Below are positions 26,797 to 35,712 of a stretch of DNA of 64,000 bases, in pieces. Position numbers and translations under genes: made by a program. Position 1 is the stretch's first letter, and each line of letters opens with the position of its first letter. The stretch is from CAMYMQ01 sp963730305 (lineage in GTDB: Bacteria; Pseudomonadota; Alphaproteobacteria; Bin65): NCBI GenBank assembly GCA_963730305.1, contig CAVSRB010000007.1:186001-250000 (forward strand), in the 5' to 3' direction. A model generated the notes under the pieces. That model was not told the origin of the DNA. It ran no database searches and worked only from the letters and a program-made list of their open reading frames with translations.

Positions 26797-27906
26797 CTAG
26801 CGGGCCGCCAGCCGCAACAGCATGCTGGCCCAATCCATCACGTCGAACAGCCGCGCCGCATAATGGTCGCGCACGACGAAGCGGGCCTCGCCGTGGCCCA
26901 GCAGGTTCAATTCCAGGACATCCAGCATCTTGACCAGGCGCCGCCGGTGCAGGCCGAGGCGGCGCTGGACCGGGTCGGCGATCACCCCGGCGAAGGCGGT
27001 CAGCATCGCCAGCGGCACCATCAGGCCCGAGAACACACCGGCGGTGAGCAGCGGCGAGGCCGGCGCCGAGAAGACGCTGTAGTAGAGGCCGCCGGCCCAG
27101 CTGCCCGCCCAGAAATTGCTGATCGCGAGGGTCTTGGCCAGCGACCCGGCGACACTGCCGCTAAGCGCCATGACGCCGGGGGTGAAGTGCTGGTAGGCGG
27201 CCATGCCGGCCGCGGCGGAGAACAGGGTCGAGGTCACGTCCGCCGCCGCGGCGCGGCTGCCGACGTATTCGACCATCGCCTCGGTGACCCGGCGGCGGAA
27301 GTCGGTATCGCCGGCGCGGCGGTCGAGCGCCGCCAGCATCGCCTCGAGCCGGTGCTGCACGGCGGGGTCGGTCAGGATCGTCTCGATCAGGGCGTCGCGG
27401 TGCGATACGCGGCCGGGCTGCTCCAGCGGCAGGCCCAGGAACTCGGTGACGACCAGCCACTCGATCTCCTGGCCGACGCGGGTGCGCAGGAACAGTTGCC
27501 GGGCTTCGAGCCAGTCGGCGGCGCGGCGGGCGCCGGCGCGGCGCAGCCCGAAGGTCAGCCCGCGCTTACCCACCGTGGCGACCCCGCCGGCAACGTTGAT
27601 CGGTGCGCGCACGAGGTCGAGCCCGACGGCGTGCCGATGCAGGCGCAGGGTGCCGCGCAGGCTGAAGTGGCGGTCGATGAAGGCGTCGACGGTCTCGCGG
27701 CGCGACTGGACGTAGCGGCGGATCGCCCGCTCGACGATGGCGTTGGCGGCATCCTGGTCGAACGGGACCAGCGCCGTCGCCGGAGCGGCAGCGTCGGGCG
27801 CGGGCTCGCGCCGCGGTCCCGTCCTGATCGGATATCTCGTCCACTGCCGCCTCGTTGATCGTCGCCGCAGCCCCTTGGATATGTGAGCTTTCGGGAGCGT
27901 CTTCAA
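26797..27906 (-). CDS. Uncharacterised membrane-associated protein, possibly DUF6635-like
   Basis: A 369-residue protein with a TTG start in the longest frame; the true start may lie downstream since the first 45 residues are basic and Pro/Ala-rich. The central part begins NAIVERAIRRYVQSRRETVD and FIDRHFSLRGTLRLHR. Two or three hydrophobic stretches follow (STLFSAAAGMAAYQ, GVMALSGSVAGSLAKTLA, LTAGVFSGLMVPLAMLTAFAGV), and the end is VRDHYAARLFDVMDWASMLL. The FIDxHFSxxGTLxLHR opening recalls a conserved domain of unknown function in alphaproteobacteria. No role can be given. Confidence 0.6.
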   Translation of the reverse strand: MKTLPKAHISKGLRRRSTRRQWTRYPIRTGPRREPAPDAAAPATALVPFDQDAANAIVERAIRRYVQSRRETVDAFIDRHFSLRGTLRLHRHAVGLDLVRAPINVAGGVATVGKRGLTFGLRRAGARRAADWLEARQLFLRTRVGQEIEWLVVTEFLGLPLEQPGRVSHRDALIETILTDPAVQHRLEAMLAALDRRAGDTDFRRRVTEAMVEYVGSRAAAADVTSTLFSAAAGMAAYQHFTPGVMALSGSVAGSLAKTLAISNFWAGSWAGGLYYSVFSAPASPLLTAGVFSGLMVPLAMLTAFAGVIADPVQRRLGLHRRRLVKMLDVLELNLLGHGEARFVVRDHYAARLFDVMDWASMLLRLAAR

Positions 27907-27964
27907 TCGATTACGCGCCGGGCCGCGCGCCTCTCCCCCGCGCCCGCGGGCCGGCAGTGCCCGC

Positions 27965-29485
27965 TCAGGCCGTCTCGCGCACCCGGGCGACCCGGTCGCG
28001 CCAGCCCGCCAGCAGCCGCGCGCGGGCGTCGGCGTCGAGGTCCGGATCGAAGCGCACCTCGGCCGACCAGTGCGCCGCCACGTCGTCGAGCGAACCGTAG
28101 AGGCCCATACCGAGCCCGGCGAGGAAGGCCGCGCCCAGCGCGGTCGTCTCGGTGACGCCGGGCCGCTCGACCGGCACGCCGAGCATGTCGGCGAGGAACT
28201 GCATCAGCCAGTCGTTGCGCGCCATGCCGCCGTCGACGCGCAGCAGCGCCTTGGTGCCCGCCCCGCCGTCGCCGGCATCCATCGCGTCGAGCAGGTCGCA
28301 GGTCTGGTAGGCGACCGCCTCCAGCCCGGCGCGGACGATCTCGGGCGCGCCGGTCTCCCGGGTCAGGCCGAAGATGGCGCCGCGGGCGTCGGGGTCCCAG
28401 TGCGGCGCGCCCAGGCCGGTGAAGGCGGGCACGAAATAGACGCCGCGGTTGTCGGGCAGGGTCTCGGCCAGCCCCTCGGTGTCGGCCGCGTCGTCGATCA
28501 GGCCGAGCTTGTCGCGCAGCCACTGCACCGTCGTGCCGGCGTTGAAGATGCTGCCCTCGACCGCGTAGGTCACCGCGCCGCCCAGCCGGTAGGCGACGGT
28601 GCCGAGGATGCCGGCGCCGGGCGCGGGCGGCGTGTCGCCGGCGTTCATCAGCACGAAGCAGCCGGTGCCGTAGGTGCTCTTGATCATGCCCGGGGCGAAG
28701 CAGGCCTGACCGACCATCGCCGCGTGCTGGTCGCCGGCGATCCCGGTGACCGGCAGCGCCACGCCGAGGATGTCGGGATCGGTCTCGCCGAACGCGCCGG
28801 CGCAGTCGCGCACCTCGGGCAGCATCGCCGGCGGCACGTCGAACAGGGCCATCAGGTCGTCGTCCCAGCGCTGCGCCCGGATGTCGAACAGCATGGTCCG
28901 ACCTGCGTTGGTGGCGTCGGTGACATGGACGCGCCCACCGGTCAGCCGCCACAGCAGGTACGTGTCGACCGTGCCGAAGGCGAGCTCGCCGCGCGCGGCC
29001 CGCGCGCGGGCGCCGTCGACCGTGTCGAGGATCCACTTCACCTTGGTCGCCGAGAAGTAGGAATCGACGACCAGCCCGGTGCGCTCGCGGATCATCGTCT
29101 CGGCGCCCGCCTCGATCAGGCGGCGGCAGGCCTCGGCGCCGCGCCGGTCCTGCCAGACGATGGCGTTGGTCAGCGGCTCGCCGGTCTTGCGGTCCCAGAC
29201 CAGGGTGGTCTCGCGCTGGTTGGTGATGCCGGCGCACGCGACCGTCACCCCGGCGGCCGCGGCGGCGGCCAGCGCCTCGCGGCAGACCGCCACCGTGCTC
29301 TGCCAGATGTCCTCGGGGTCGTGCTCGACCCAGCCGTTGCGCGGATAGTGCTGGGGGAACTCCTGCTGCGCCACGGCGACCGGCGCGCCGTCGAGGGTGA
29401 AGACGATCGCCCGGCTGCTGGTCGTCCCCTGGTCGATCGCCAGGATGCCCGTTTGAGCTCCCGTCTCCGCCCCCGTTTCCACCAT
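27965..29485 (-). CDS. glpK: Glycerol kinase
   Basis: A 506-residue FGGY kinase that makes sn-glycerol 3-phosphate from glycerol and ATP. Landmarks: the phosphate loop DQGTTSSRAIVF, WVEHDPEDIW, FGTVDTYLLWRLTGG, AGDQHAAMVGQ, YGTGCFVLMNAG, and ALLRVDGGMARNDWLMQFLAD. The start at MVETGAETG has GGGAGGGG upstream. It is divergent from glpD with 140 bp between, which must hold both promoters. The next step, oxidation of glycerol 3-phosphate, is encoded by that neighbour. Confidence 0.95.
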   Translation of the reverse strand: MVETGAETGAQTGILAIDQGTTSSRAIVFTLDGAPVAVAQQEFPQHYPRNGWVEHDPEDIWQSTVAVCREALAAAAAAGVTVACAGITNQRETTLVWDRKTGEPLTNAIVWQDRRGAEACRRLIEAGAETMIRERTGLVVDSYFSATKVKWILDTVDGARARAARGELAFGTVDTYLLWRLTGGRVHVTDATNAGRTMLFDIRAQRWDDDLMALFDVPPAMLPEVRDCAGAFGETDPDILGVALPVTGIAGDQHAAMVGQACFAPGMIKSTYGTGCFVLMNAGDTPPAPGAGILGTVAYRLGGAVTYAVEGSIFNAGTTVQWLRDKLGLIDDAADTEGLAETLPDNRGVYFVPAFTGLGAPHWDPDARGAIFGLTRETGAPEIVRAGLEAVAYQTCDLLDAMDAGDGGAGTKALLRVDGGMARNDWLMQFLADMLGVPVERPGVTETTALGAAFLAGLGMGLYGSLDDVAAHWSAEVRFDPDLDADARARLLAGWRDRVARVRETA

Positions 29486-29625
29486 GGCCGACCGCGCCCC
29501 TCCCTGCTCGCTCGCTTTTTCCACCTTGCCGTTTGACGGCAGGGCCGTGCACCGCCATTGTCGCAAAGGTCTTCACCCCTGTCATTCCACCTCGGCCCGC
29601 GCGCTTCAAACCCGCTCCCCGTCCC

Positions 29626-31141
29626 ATGCCGGAAGCCCAATATGACCTCCTGATCGTCGGCGGCGGCATCAACGGCGCCGGCATCGCGCGCGATGCCGCG
29701 GGCCAGGGCCTGCGCGTGCTGCTGTGCGACAAGGGCGACCTCGGCGGCGCCACCTCGTCGGCGAGCAGCAAGCTGATCCACGGCGGCCTGCGCTATCTCG
29801 AGCACGGCGAGTTCCTGCTCGTGCGCAAGGCGCTGCGCGAGCGCGAGACGCTGCTCAAGCTCGCGCCCGCACATCGTCAAGCCGCTGCGCTTCGTCCTGC
29901 CCCACGACCGCAGCCAGCGGCCGGCCTGGATGATCCGGCTGGGCCTGTTCTTCTACGACAACCTGGCCGGCCGCCGGCGGCTGGGCGGCAGCCGCAGCGT
30001 CAACCTGCGCCGGGCGGCCGAGGGCGAGCCGCTGCGCGACCGCTTCCGCCGCGGCTTCCTCTATTCCGACTGCTGGGTCGACGATTCCCGGCTCGTCGTC
30101 CTCAACTGCCTCGACGCCGCCGAGCGGGGCGCCGACATCCGGCCGCGCACGCCCTGCGCCGGGGCGCGGCGGACCGGCGGGGTGTGGGAGGCGCGGCTGT
30201 CGGGCCAGCATCCGGGCATCGTCCGCGCCCGCGCCCTGGTCAACGCCGCGGGTCCCTGGGTCGACACCTTCCTGGAGAGCGTGGTCGGCGAAACGCGGCC
30301 CCGGCACATGAAGCTGGTCAAGGGCAGCCACATCGTCGTCGACCGGCTGTACCAGGGCAGCCACGCCTACCTGCTGCAGAACGACGACAAGCGCATCGTC
30401 TTCGCCCTGCCCTTCCTCGACCGCTACACCCTGATCGGCACGACCGACCTCTTGTTCGAGGGCGACCCGGACGGGGTGGAGATCGACGAGGCGGAGACCG
30501 CCTACCTGTGCGCGGCGGTCAACCGCTATTTCAAGCGCAAGCTGACGGCGCGGCAGGTGATCTGGTCCTACGCCGGGGTGCGGCCGCTCTACGACGACGG
30601 CAGCGTCGACGCCTCGGCGGTCACCCGCGACTACGCCTTCGACCTCGACGCGCCCGAGGGGGATCCGTCCGAGCGCGGGGCGCCGCTGTTGTCGATCTAC
30701 GGCGGCAAGCTGACCACCTACCGCGTGCTCGCCGAGCACGCGCTCGACAAGCTGCTGCCGACGATCGGGCGCAAGGCGGTGCGCTGGTCGGCGAACGAGC
30801 CGCTGCCCGGCGGCGACGTCCCCGACGGCGACTTCGAGATGTTCGTGCGCGAATTCCGCGAGACCTTCCCGTTCCTGCCCGACGACCTGGCCCGGCGCTA
30901 CGCCCGGCTCTACGGCACCCGCGGCTACCGCATGCTCGCCGGCGCGCGGAAGATGGAGGACCTCGGCGCGGATCTCGGCCACGGCCTCTACCAGGCCGAG
31001 GCCGACTACCTGCGCCGCTACGAGTGGGCGGAGACCGAGGACGACATGCTGTGGCGGCGGACCAAGCTGGGGATGCTGGCGCTGGCCGGCAACGGCGAAA
31101 CGGACGACGACCTGGTGGCGGCCGAGTCGAAGGACGCGTAG
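29626..31141 (+). CDS. glpD: Aerobic glycerol-3-phosphate dehydrogenase (frameshifted)
   Basis: A membrane-associated FAD enzyme that oxidises glycerol 3-phosphate to dihydroxyacetone phosphate and passes electrons to quinone. The first frame gives the dinucleotide fold YDLLIVGGGINGAGIARDA and SSKLIHGGLRYLEHGEF. An extra C in the run at 29866-29868 breaks the frame; the correct reading LAPHIVKPLRFVLP resumes in the next frame and runs to 31141 with AAGPWVDTFL, KGSHIVVDRLY, LIGTTDLLFEGD, WSYAGVRPLYDDG and IYGGKLTTYR. About 505 residues in total, normal for GlpD. The single homopolymer change points to a sequencing error. Confidence 0.93.
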
Positions 31142-31177
31142 ACCGGCTGCTGGCCATCGGCCGCACGGAGGCCCGAC

Positions 31178-31666
31178 ATGACCGACGACCTGTTCTTCGC
31201 CATCGCCCTGTTCGCCGCGCTCGGCGCCGGGATCATGGCGGGATTGTTCTTCGCCTTCTCGACCTTCGTGATGACCGCGCTCGGCCGCCTGCCACCGCCG
31301 CAGGGCATCGCGGCGATGAACGCGATCAACACGGCGATCATGACCCCGCTGTTCGCGTTGGTCTTCTTCGGCACGCCGCTGGCCTGTATCGCCCTGATCG
31401 TGCGCGGCGTCCTCCAATGGCAGGCGCCCGGCTCGGCGTGGCTGGTTGCCGGCGGCGCCGTCTACATCCTGGGTGGCCTCGTCGTGACCCTGATCTTCAA
31501 CGTGCCGCTCAACAACGCCCTGGCCGCTTCCGATCCCGTCAGCGCCGACGGCGCGTCGCTGTGGACCCGCTATCAGTCGGTCTGGACCAACTGGAACCAT
31601 ATGCGGACCGTCGCCTGCCTGGTCGCGACGGCGCTGCTGATCGTGGCGTTGTGGATACAGGGGTGA
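31178..31666 (+). CDS. DUF1772 (anthrone oxygenase-like) membrane protein
   Basis: A 162-residue protein with four predicted transmembrane helices. It has the DUF1772 order: FFAFSTFVMTALGRL, MNAINTAIMTPLF near the first loop, NVPLNNALA, and WNHMRTVACLVATALL near the end. Some fungal relatives oxidise anthrones; bacterial members are mostly uncharacterised, with an oxygenase or membrane role supposed. It lies 36 bp after glpD and may be in the same transcript. GGAGG precedes the ATG. Confidence 0.75.
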   Translation: MTDDLFFAIALFAALGAGIMAGLFFAFSTFVMTALGRLPPPQGIAAMNAINTAIMTPLFALVFFGTPLACIALIVRGVLQWQAPGSAWLVAGGAVYILGGLVVTLIFNVPLNNALAASDPVSADGASLWTRYQSVWTNWNHMRTVACLVATALLIVALWIQG

Positions 31667-31712
31667 CAGTCGGCCCGAGCGGCCGAGCCGGGATTCGTTG
31701 AGGGTTGCGCAC

Positions 31713-31821
31713 GTCCCTCGATACGGCCGCGTCGCGGCCTACTCGGGATGAGGGCGCGGATTGTCCATATCTGGCCCTCATCCCGAGTAGGGCGCGCGCG
31801 AGCGCGGCCGTATCGAGGGAC
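31713..31821. repeat. 109-bp two-armed inverted repeat between convergent genes
   Basis: The outer arms GTCCCTCGATACGGCCGCG (31713-31731) and CGCGGCCGTATCGAGGGAC (31803-31821) are perfect 19-bp complements. The inner arms CCTACTCGGGATGAGGGC (31738-31755) and GCCCTCATCCCGAGTAGG (31774-31791) are perfect 18-bp complements. The unpaired centre is 18 bases. The element resembles dispersed palindromic repeats of GC-rich proteobacteria and sits between the DUF1772 and thioesterase genes, where it could end both transcripts. Confidence 0.8.
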
Positions 31822-31823
31822 CT

Positions 31824-32288
31824 CTAGCCTCGCGGCCGGTGGAACAGCCCGCGCAACGCCTCGGGGAACGGCACCGCCTTGATGCCCTTCTCGGCCGCCG
31901 CGTCCTCGACCACCCAGGCGCGCTTCTCGGTGCACTCGGCGGCGACGTGGCCCTTGTTCTCGATGGTGTGGCGGACGGTGAAGGTGCGGCCCTCGAAGGC
32001 GTCGATCCAGGTGGTGATGGTCAGCCGGTCGCCGTGGCGCATCGGGTAGTGGAAGCTGATGTGGACGTCGAGCAGCGGCATCCCGCCCATGCCGTCCTTG
32101 TTGAAGAAGTCGTGCCAGGGCCGGCCGACGCTGCGCCACATGTTCTCCGACGCCCAGTCGAGCCACTCGATGATGCGCGGATAATAGGCGAGCGCGGCCG
32201 GGTCGCAGTCGGAGAAGGTGACCTGGTACTCCATGACCGACTTGACCTTGTCGACCGCGGCGGCTTCCGCGTCGGGCGTGGCATCCAT
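31824..32288 (-). CDS. 4-hydroxybenzoyl-CoA thioesterase-family protein
   Basis: A 154-residue hotdog-fold protein. The motif FSDCDPAALAYYPRIIEWLDWA matches the catalytic Asp loop of the 4-hydroxybenzoyl-CoA thioesterase branch (D-x-x-x-x-x-Y/H-xxxxxxxxD), followed by LLDVHISFHYPMRHGD and FTVRHTIEN. It hydrolyses acyl- or aroyl-CoA thioesters in the cytoplasm. It is the last gene of a three-gene unit with the Rieske oxygenase and glutamine-synthetase-like gene, 21 bp from the latter's stop. The substrate is unknown. Confidence 0.82.
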   Translation of the reverse strand: MDATPDAEAAAVDKVKSVMEYQVTFSDCDPAALAYYPRIIEWLDWASENMWRSVGRPWHDFFNKDGMGGMPLLDVHISFHYPMRHGDRLTITTWIDAFEGRTFTVRHTIENKGHVAAECTEKRAWVVEDAAAEKGIKAVPFPEALRGLFHRPRG

Positions 32289-32309
32289 GGCGTTCTTTCT
32301 CGGCAGTTT

Positions 32310-33792
32310 TCAGTAGAGCTCGAAATATTCGCGATGTTCCCAGTCGGTGACTTCCGACAGGAAGCGCTCGATCTCCATCGACTTCAGGAAGGTGATGTAG
32401 TCCATGAAGCCGTCGCCGAAAGCCGTGCGGAAGGTCTCGCTCGCCTTGGCCTCGGCGAGCGCCTCCATCAGGCTGGTCGGCAGCCTGGTCGACCTCGGTC
32501 TCGTAGGGGGCCTCGGTCGGCGCGGGCGGCTCGAGGCCGCTCTCGATGCCGTCGAGGCCGGAGACGATCTGCGAGGCGAGGTAGAGGTACGGGTTGGCGG
32601 CCGGGTCGCCGATCCGGTTCTCGATCCGCGTGCCCCGGTCGCCCGGCCCGCCGACGGCGCGGATCATCGCGCCCTTGTTGTCGCGGCCCCAGATCGCCCG
32701 GTCGGGGGCGAGCGAGTTGGGCTTGTAGCGCTTGTAGCCGTTGATCGTCGGCGTCGTGAACAGCGAGGCGGCGCGGGCGTTCTTCAAGAGCCCGGCGACG
32801 AACTGCCGGCCGAGCGGCGACAACAGCGCCTCGGCGCGCTCGGGCATGAACAGGTTGGCGCCGGTCTTGGCGTCGACCAGCGACTGGTGCAGGTGCCAGC
32901 CCGAGGCGAAGGCGTTGGGCAGGCCCGGCTTGCACATGAAGGTGGCGTGGCAGCCGTGGCGCCGGGCGATCTGCTTCACCGCCGAGCGGAACAGCACCAT
33001 CATGTCGGCCGACTCGAGACCCGTGCCCGGGTGGAAGGTGAACTCGACCTGGCTCGGCCCGAACTCGGATTCGACCGTGCGCAGCGGCAGGCCGAGCTCC
33101 AGCACCTGGCGGCGGATGATCTGGAGGATCGGCTCGACCTGGTCGAAGCGCTGCTCGGTCAGGTAGTTGAAGCCGTGGGAGAGCAGGCTGACCTCGGGCG
33201 GCGCGGCCGGCTGGGTGCTGTTGCGGGGGATGAGCCCCGGGTCTTCCAGCCGGTAGAGGTGGAACTCGATCTCGATGCCGGTGACGTAACTCCAGCCGTG
33301 CGCCGCGAGCCGGTCGAGCGCGTCGCGCAGGATGTGGCGGGTGGCGAAGGGCTGGCGCGCGCCGGTCTGGAAATAGGCGTCGCACAGCATCCAGCCGGTG
33401 TCCGGCGCCCACGGCAGGACGCGGAAGGTGGTCGGGTCCGGCACCATGAGGAAGTCGCCGGCGCCCTGCATCTCCGGGATGCCGAAGCCGCCGCCCTGGC
33501 TGAACACCGGATAGACGGTCTTGTGCGAGGTGTCCTTGGCCAACAGCGTCGTGGTCAGGCCGCAGCCGTTGCGCAGCACCTGCTCGACGGCGTCGGCGAC
33601 CACCGCCTTGCCGCGGATGATGCCGTGCTGGTCGGGATAGGCGAGCCGGACCAGCTCGATCCCCTCGGCCTTGACCCGCGCGGCGACCTCGCGCGCAGCC
33701 GCCGCCTGGTCGTCGGTCCACAGCCCGTGTTCTGCGATGAAGCCGTCGCGGCCGACGCTCGCTTCGTGGGTCGCCACCTTGGGATCCGCCAC
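32310..33792 (-). CDS. Glutamine synthetase-family ligase, probable gamma-glutamyl ligase (frameshifted)
   Basis: About 494 residues with the type I GS catalytic domain: GIEIEFHLY and SEFGPSQVEFTF metal-binding Glu, FASGWHLHQSL with the ATP-site His, KRYKPNSLAPDRAIWGRDN, and TRIENRIGDPAANPYL. The beta-grasp part (PDQHGIIRGKAVV) is at the start. One base near 32488-32495 is off; the C-terminus in the new frame reads LPTSLMEALAEAKASETFRT and ends YFELY. The GTG start is 7 bp after the Rieske stop. Pairing with a Rieske oxygenase recalls aniline systems where a GS-like enzyme gamma-glutamylates the amine first; that role is inference, and it may act on other amines. Confidence 0.82.
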
Positions 33793-33798
33793 CGGGGC

Positions 33799-35103
33799 TT
33801 ACCAGTCCGCCTGCGCCCAGGCCGAGCGCTCGCGCCGCTCGCGCTCGTGCGCCCGCCAGGTGTCCTGCCAGCCCTCGGCCGGGCCGATCGTGTCGATGCC
33901 CACCGGGCCGGTCATCCCCGCCGCGCCGCCGTTGCGCAGCACCAGCGGCGGCTCTTCGCCCTTCTCGACCGCCTTGATCCCCTTGAGCACCATCCGGCGG
34001 TAGGCCGCGATGCCCTTGTCGGAGACGCCGAGATTCTCGCGCGTCCGGTCGTGGATCGGCCCCTGGCTCTCGACCGCCCACTGGTCGTGGACGTTGATGT
34101 CCATGCCCATGCCGGTATAGGTCCGGCTCTGCTGCTCCTCGGGGTCGAAGCCGTAGTCGTTCGACCGGTTCTTGATCGGGCGATAGTCCGGCAGGGTCAC
34201 CGTGTGGATGCGTTGCTCGCGCATGGTCGCCTTGTCGACCTGTTTCCCGTAGGCGGTGAAGATCGAGTACCAGTAGCAGTTGGTGTCGTCGATCGGCACG
34301 TGCCACTGGGTCAGGGTCATGTCCTCGCTCATCGGGATGACCGCCGCGTGCGGGAACATGGCGTTGGTGATGCGGATGTGCATGCGCTCGTCGTCGAGCT
34401 TGCGCAGGGCGGCCAGCCGGATGCCGTAGTCGGTGGTCTCGACCTGGATCTCCGGGCAATCGTAGTCGCGCAGCACCTGGGTCACCGAGACCTCCTTGGT
34501 CTTGCCCCGGAACTGCAGGCCGTATTCCTCCTCGTCGTCGTCGAAGAAGCGGTGGAGGAAAGAGGCGTGGGCGGGGTCGACCGCGACCTCCATCGCCTGC
34601 AGCCAGTTGCACTCCCACCAGCCCTTGAAGGCGAAGGTGTAGGCGTCGGGCGCGGCGAAGCAGTCGAAGTCGGGGAAGGCCGGCGGCTCGCCCGGGCCGA
34701 GGTAGGCGAAGATGATGCCGTTCTTCTCGACGCACGGATAGGACGGCTGGCAGACCTTGGTCTTGAAATTGCTGTCCGGCGGCTCCGCCGGCTGCTCCAG
34801 GCATTTGCCGTCGACGTCGAACAGCCAGCCGTGGAACGGGCAGCGCAGCCCGCCGTCTTCCAGCCGGCCGTAGGCGAGATCGGCGCCGCGATGGCAGCAG
34901 TGGCGGTGGACCAGGCCGTAGCGCCCCGCCTCGTCCTTGAAGATGACCAGGTCCTCGCCCAACAGGCGCACCGGCTTGACCGGCCGGTTGCCCGCCAGCT
35001 CCTCGGTCAGCGCGGCCGGCTGCCAGTAGCGGCGCATGAACGCGCCCGCGGGCGTGCCCGGCCCGGTGCGGGTGATCCGCTCGTTCTGTTCGGCGGTGAG
35101 CAT
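33799..35103 (-). CDS. Rieske aromatic-ring-hydroxylating oxygenase, alpha subunit
   Basis: A 434-residue oxygenase of the phthalate-4,5-dioxygenase type. The Rieske [2Fe-2S] ligands are Cys69/His71 in HRHCCHRGAD and Cys88/His91 in LRCPFHGW. The mononuclear iron motif is DPAHASFLHRFF near residue 180. No beta subunit or reductase is encoded nearby, as usual for this group, whose reductase may be elsewhere. It is the first gene of a unit with a GS-like ligase and a thioesterase, and is divergent from a MarR regulator. The ring substrate is unknown. Confidence 0.88.
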   Translation of the reverse strand: MLTAEQNERITRTGPGTPAGAFMRRYWQPAALTEELAGNRPVKPVRLLGEDLVIFKDEAGRYGLVHRHCCHRGADLAYGRLEDGGLRCPFHGWLFDVDGKCLEQPAEPPDSNFKTKVCQPSYPCVEKNGIIFAYLGPGEPPAFPDFDCFAAPDAYTFAFKGWWECNWLQAMEVAVDPAHASFLHRFFDDDEEEYGLQFRGKTKEVSVTQVLRDYDCPEIQVETTDYGIRLAALRKLDDERMHIRITNAMFPHAAVIPMSEDMTLTQWHVPIDDTNCYWYSIFTAYGKQVDKATMREQRIHTVTLPDYRPIKNRSNDYGFDPEEQQSRTYTGMGMDINVHDQWAVESQGPIHDRTRENLGVSDKGIAAYRRMVLKGIKAVEKGEEPPLVLRNGGAAGMTGPVGIDTIGPAEGWQDTWRAHERERRERSAWAQADW

Positions 35104-35188
35104 GGCGACCTCTCCGGGATAGCCGGCCGTCGCAGGGACCGGCGATCCAGTTTTGCAATGTCGGATGCGCGATGGTATAGAGAAATTA

Positions 35189-35203
35189 GTTTGGTATGCA
35201 AAC
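35189..35203. promoter_or_regulatory. Candidate MarR operator GTTTG-N5-CAAAC
   Basis: A perfect 5-bp inverted repeat with 5-base centre in the 116 bp between the Rieske gene and the marR start. It overlaps an upstream in-frame ATG (35196) of marR and follows a TATAGA at 35175-35180. Its size and place suit a MarR dimer controlling both directions. Confidence 0.55.
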
Positions 35204-35219
35204 CATTTTCGGACAGGCC

Positions 35220-35705
35220 ATGGACGACGCGCCGGACCATACCCGCCTGGGGCCGCTGCCCGGCTATCTCGGCTACACCCTGCGGCGCGCGCAGGCGGCG
35301 TCGTTCCGCCACCTCGACGCGACGACGCCCGGCATCGACCTGTCGCCCGGCCAGTTCAGCCTGCTGACCTTCCTGGAAGCCAACCCGGACGCGTCCCAGA
35401 CCGCGATCGCGGGAGTGTTCGGCATCGACAAGTCGACCCTGTCGCCGGTGCTCGACGCCTTCGCCAAGCGGGGCCTGATCACCCGCCGGCGGGCCGACCA
35501 CGACCGGCGCACCAATGCGATCCGGCTGACCGCCGACGGCGCCGCCCTGCTCGACCGTATGCGCGCCCGGGTCGAGGCACAGGAGGCGCTGATGGCCGCC
35601 GCGCTGGACCCGGAGGAGCGCGCGCGGCTCCTGGACATGCTCCAGCGCGTCACCGACGCGCTGGAGGCCGACCGCGCCGGCCCCGGCGGCGGCGGCGCGG
35701 AGTAG
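35220..35705 (+). CDS. MarR family transcriptional regulator
   Basis: A 161-residue winged-helix protein. The DNA-binding part reads SPGQFSLLTFLEANPDASQT, then FGIDKSTLSPVLDAFAKRGL and ITRRRADHDRRTNAIRLT, the typical MarR recognition helix and wing. The ATG at 35220 is preferred because GGACAGG precedes it; an in-frame ATG at 35196 lies within the palindrome. Divergent from the Rieske/GS/thioesterase unit, it probably represses that unit until an aromatic compound binds. Its stop is 7 bp from the end of the convergent acyl-CoA synthetase gene. Confidence 0.82.
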   Translation: MDDAPDHTRLGPLPGYLGYTLRRAQAASFRHLDATTPGIDLSPGQFSLLTFLEANPDASQTAIAGVFGIDKSTLSPVLDAFAKRGLITRRRADHDRRTNAIRLTADGAALLDRMRARVEAQEALMAAALDPEERARLLDMLQRVTDALEADRAGPGGGGAE

Positions 35706-35712
35706 CGGGCGG

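Noticed and set aside
29533..31701. 722-residue plus-strand frame after the glpD start
   Set aside because: Only its first 80 residues are GlpD; the rest is Arg/Pro-rich noise caused by the extra C near 29867.
32404..35367. 987-residue open frame on the plus strand
   Set aside because: It lies opposite the conserved Rieske and GS-like genes and its composition (Val/Gly/Asp/Arg-rich, no motif) is that of a GC-rich shadow frame.
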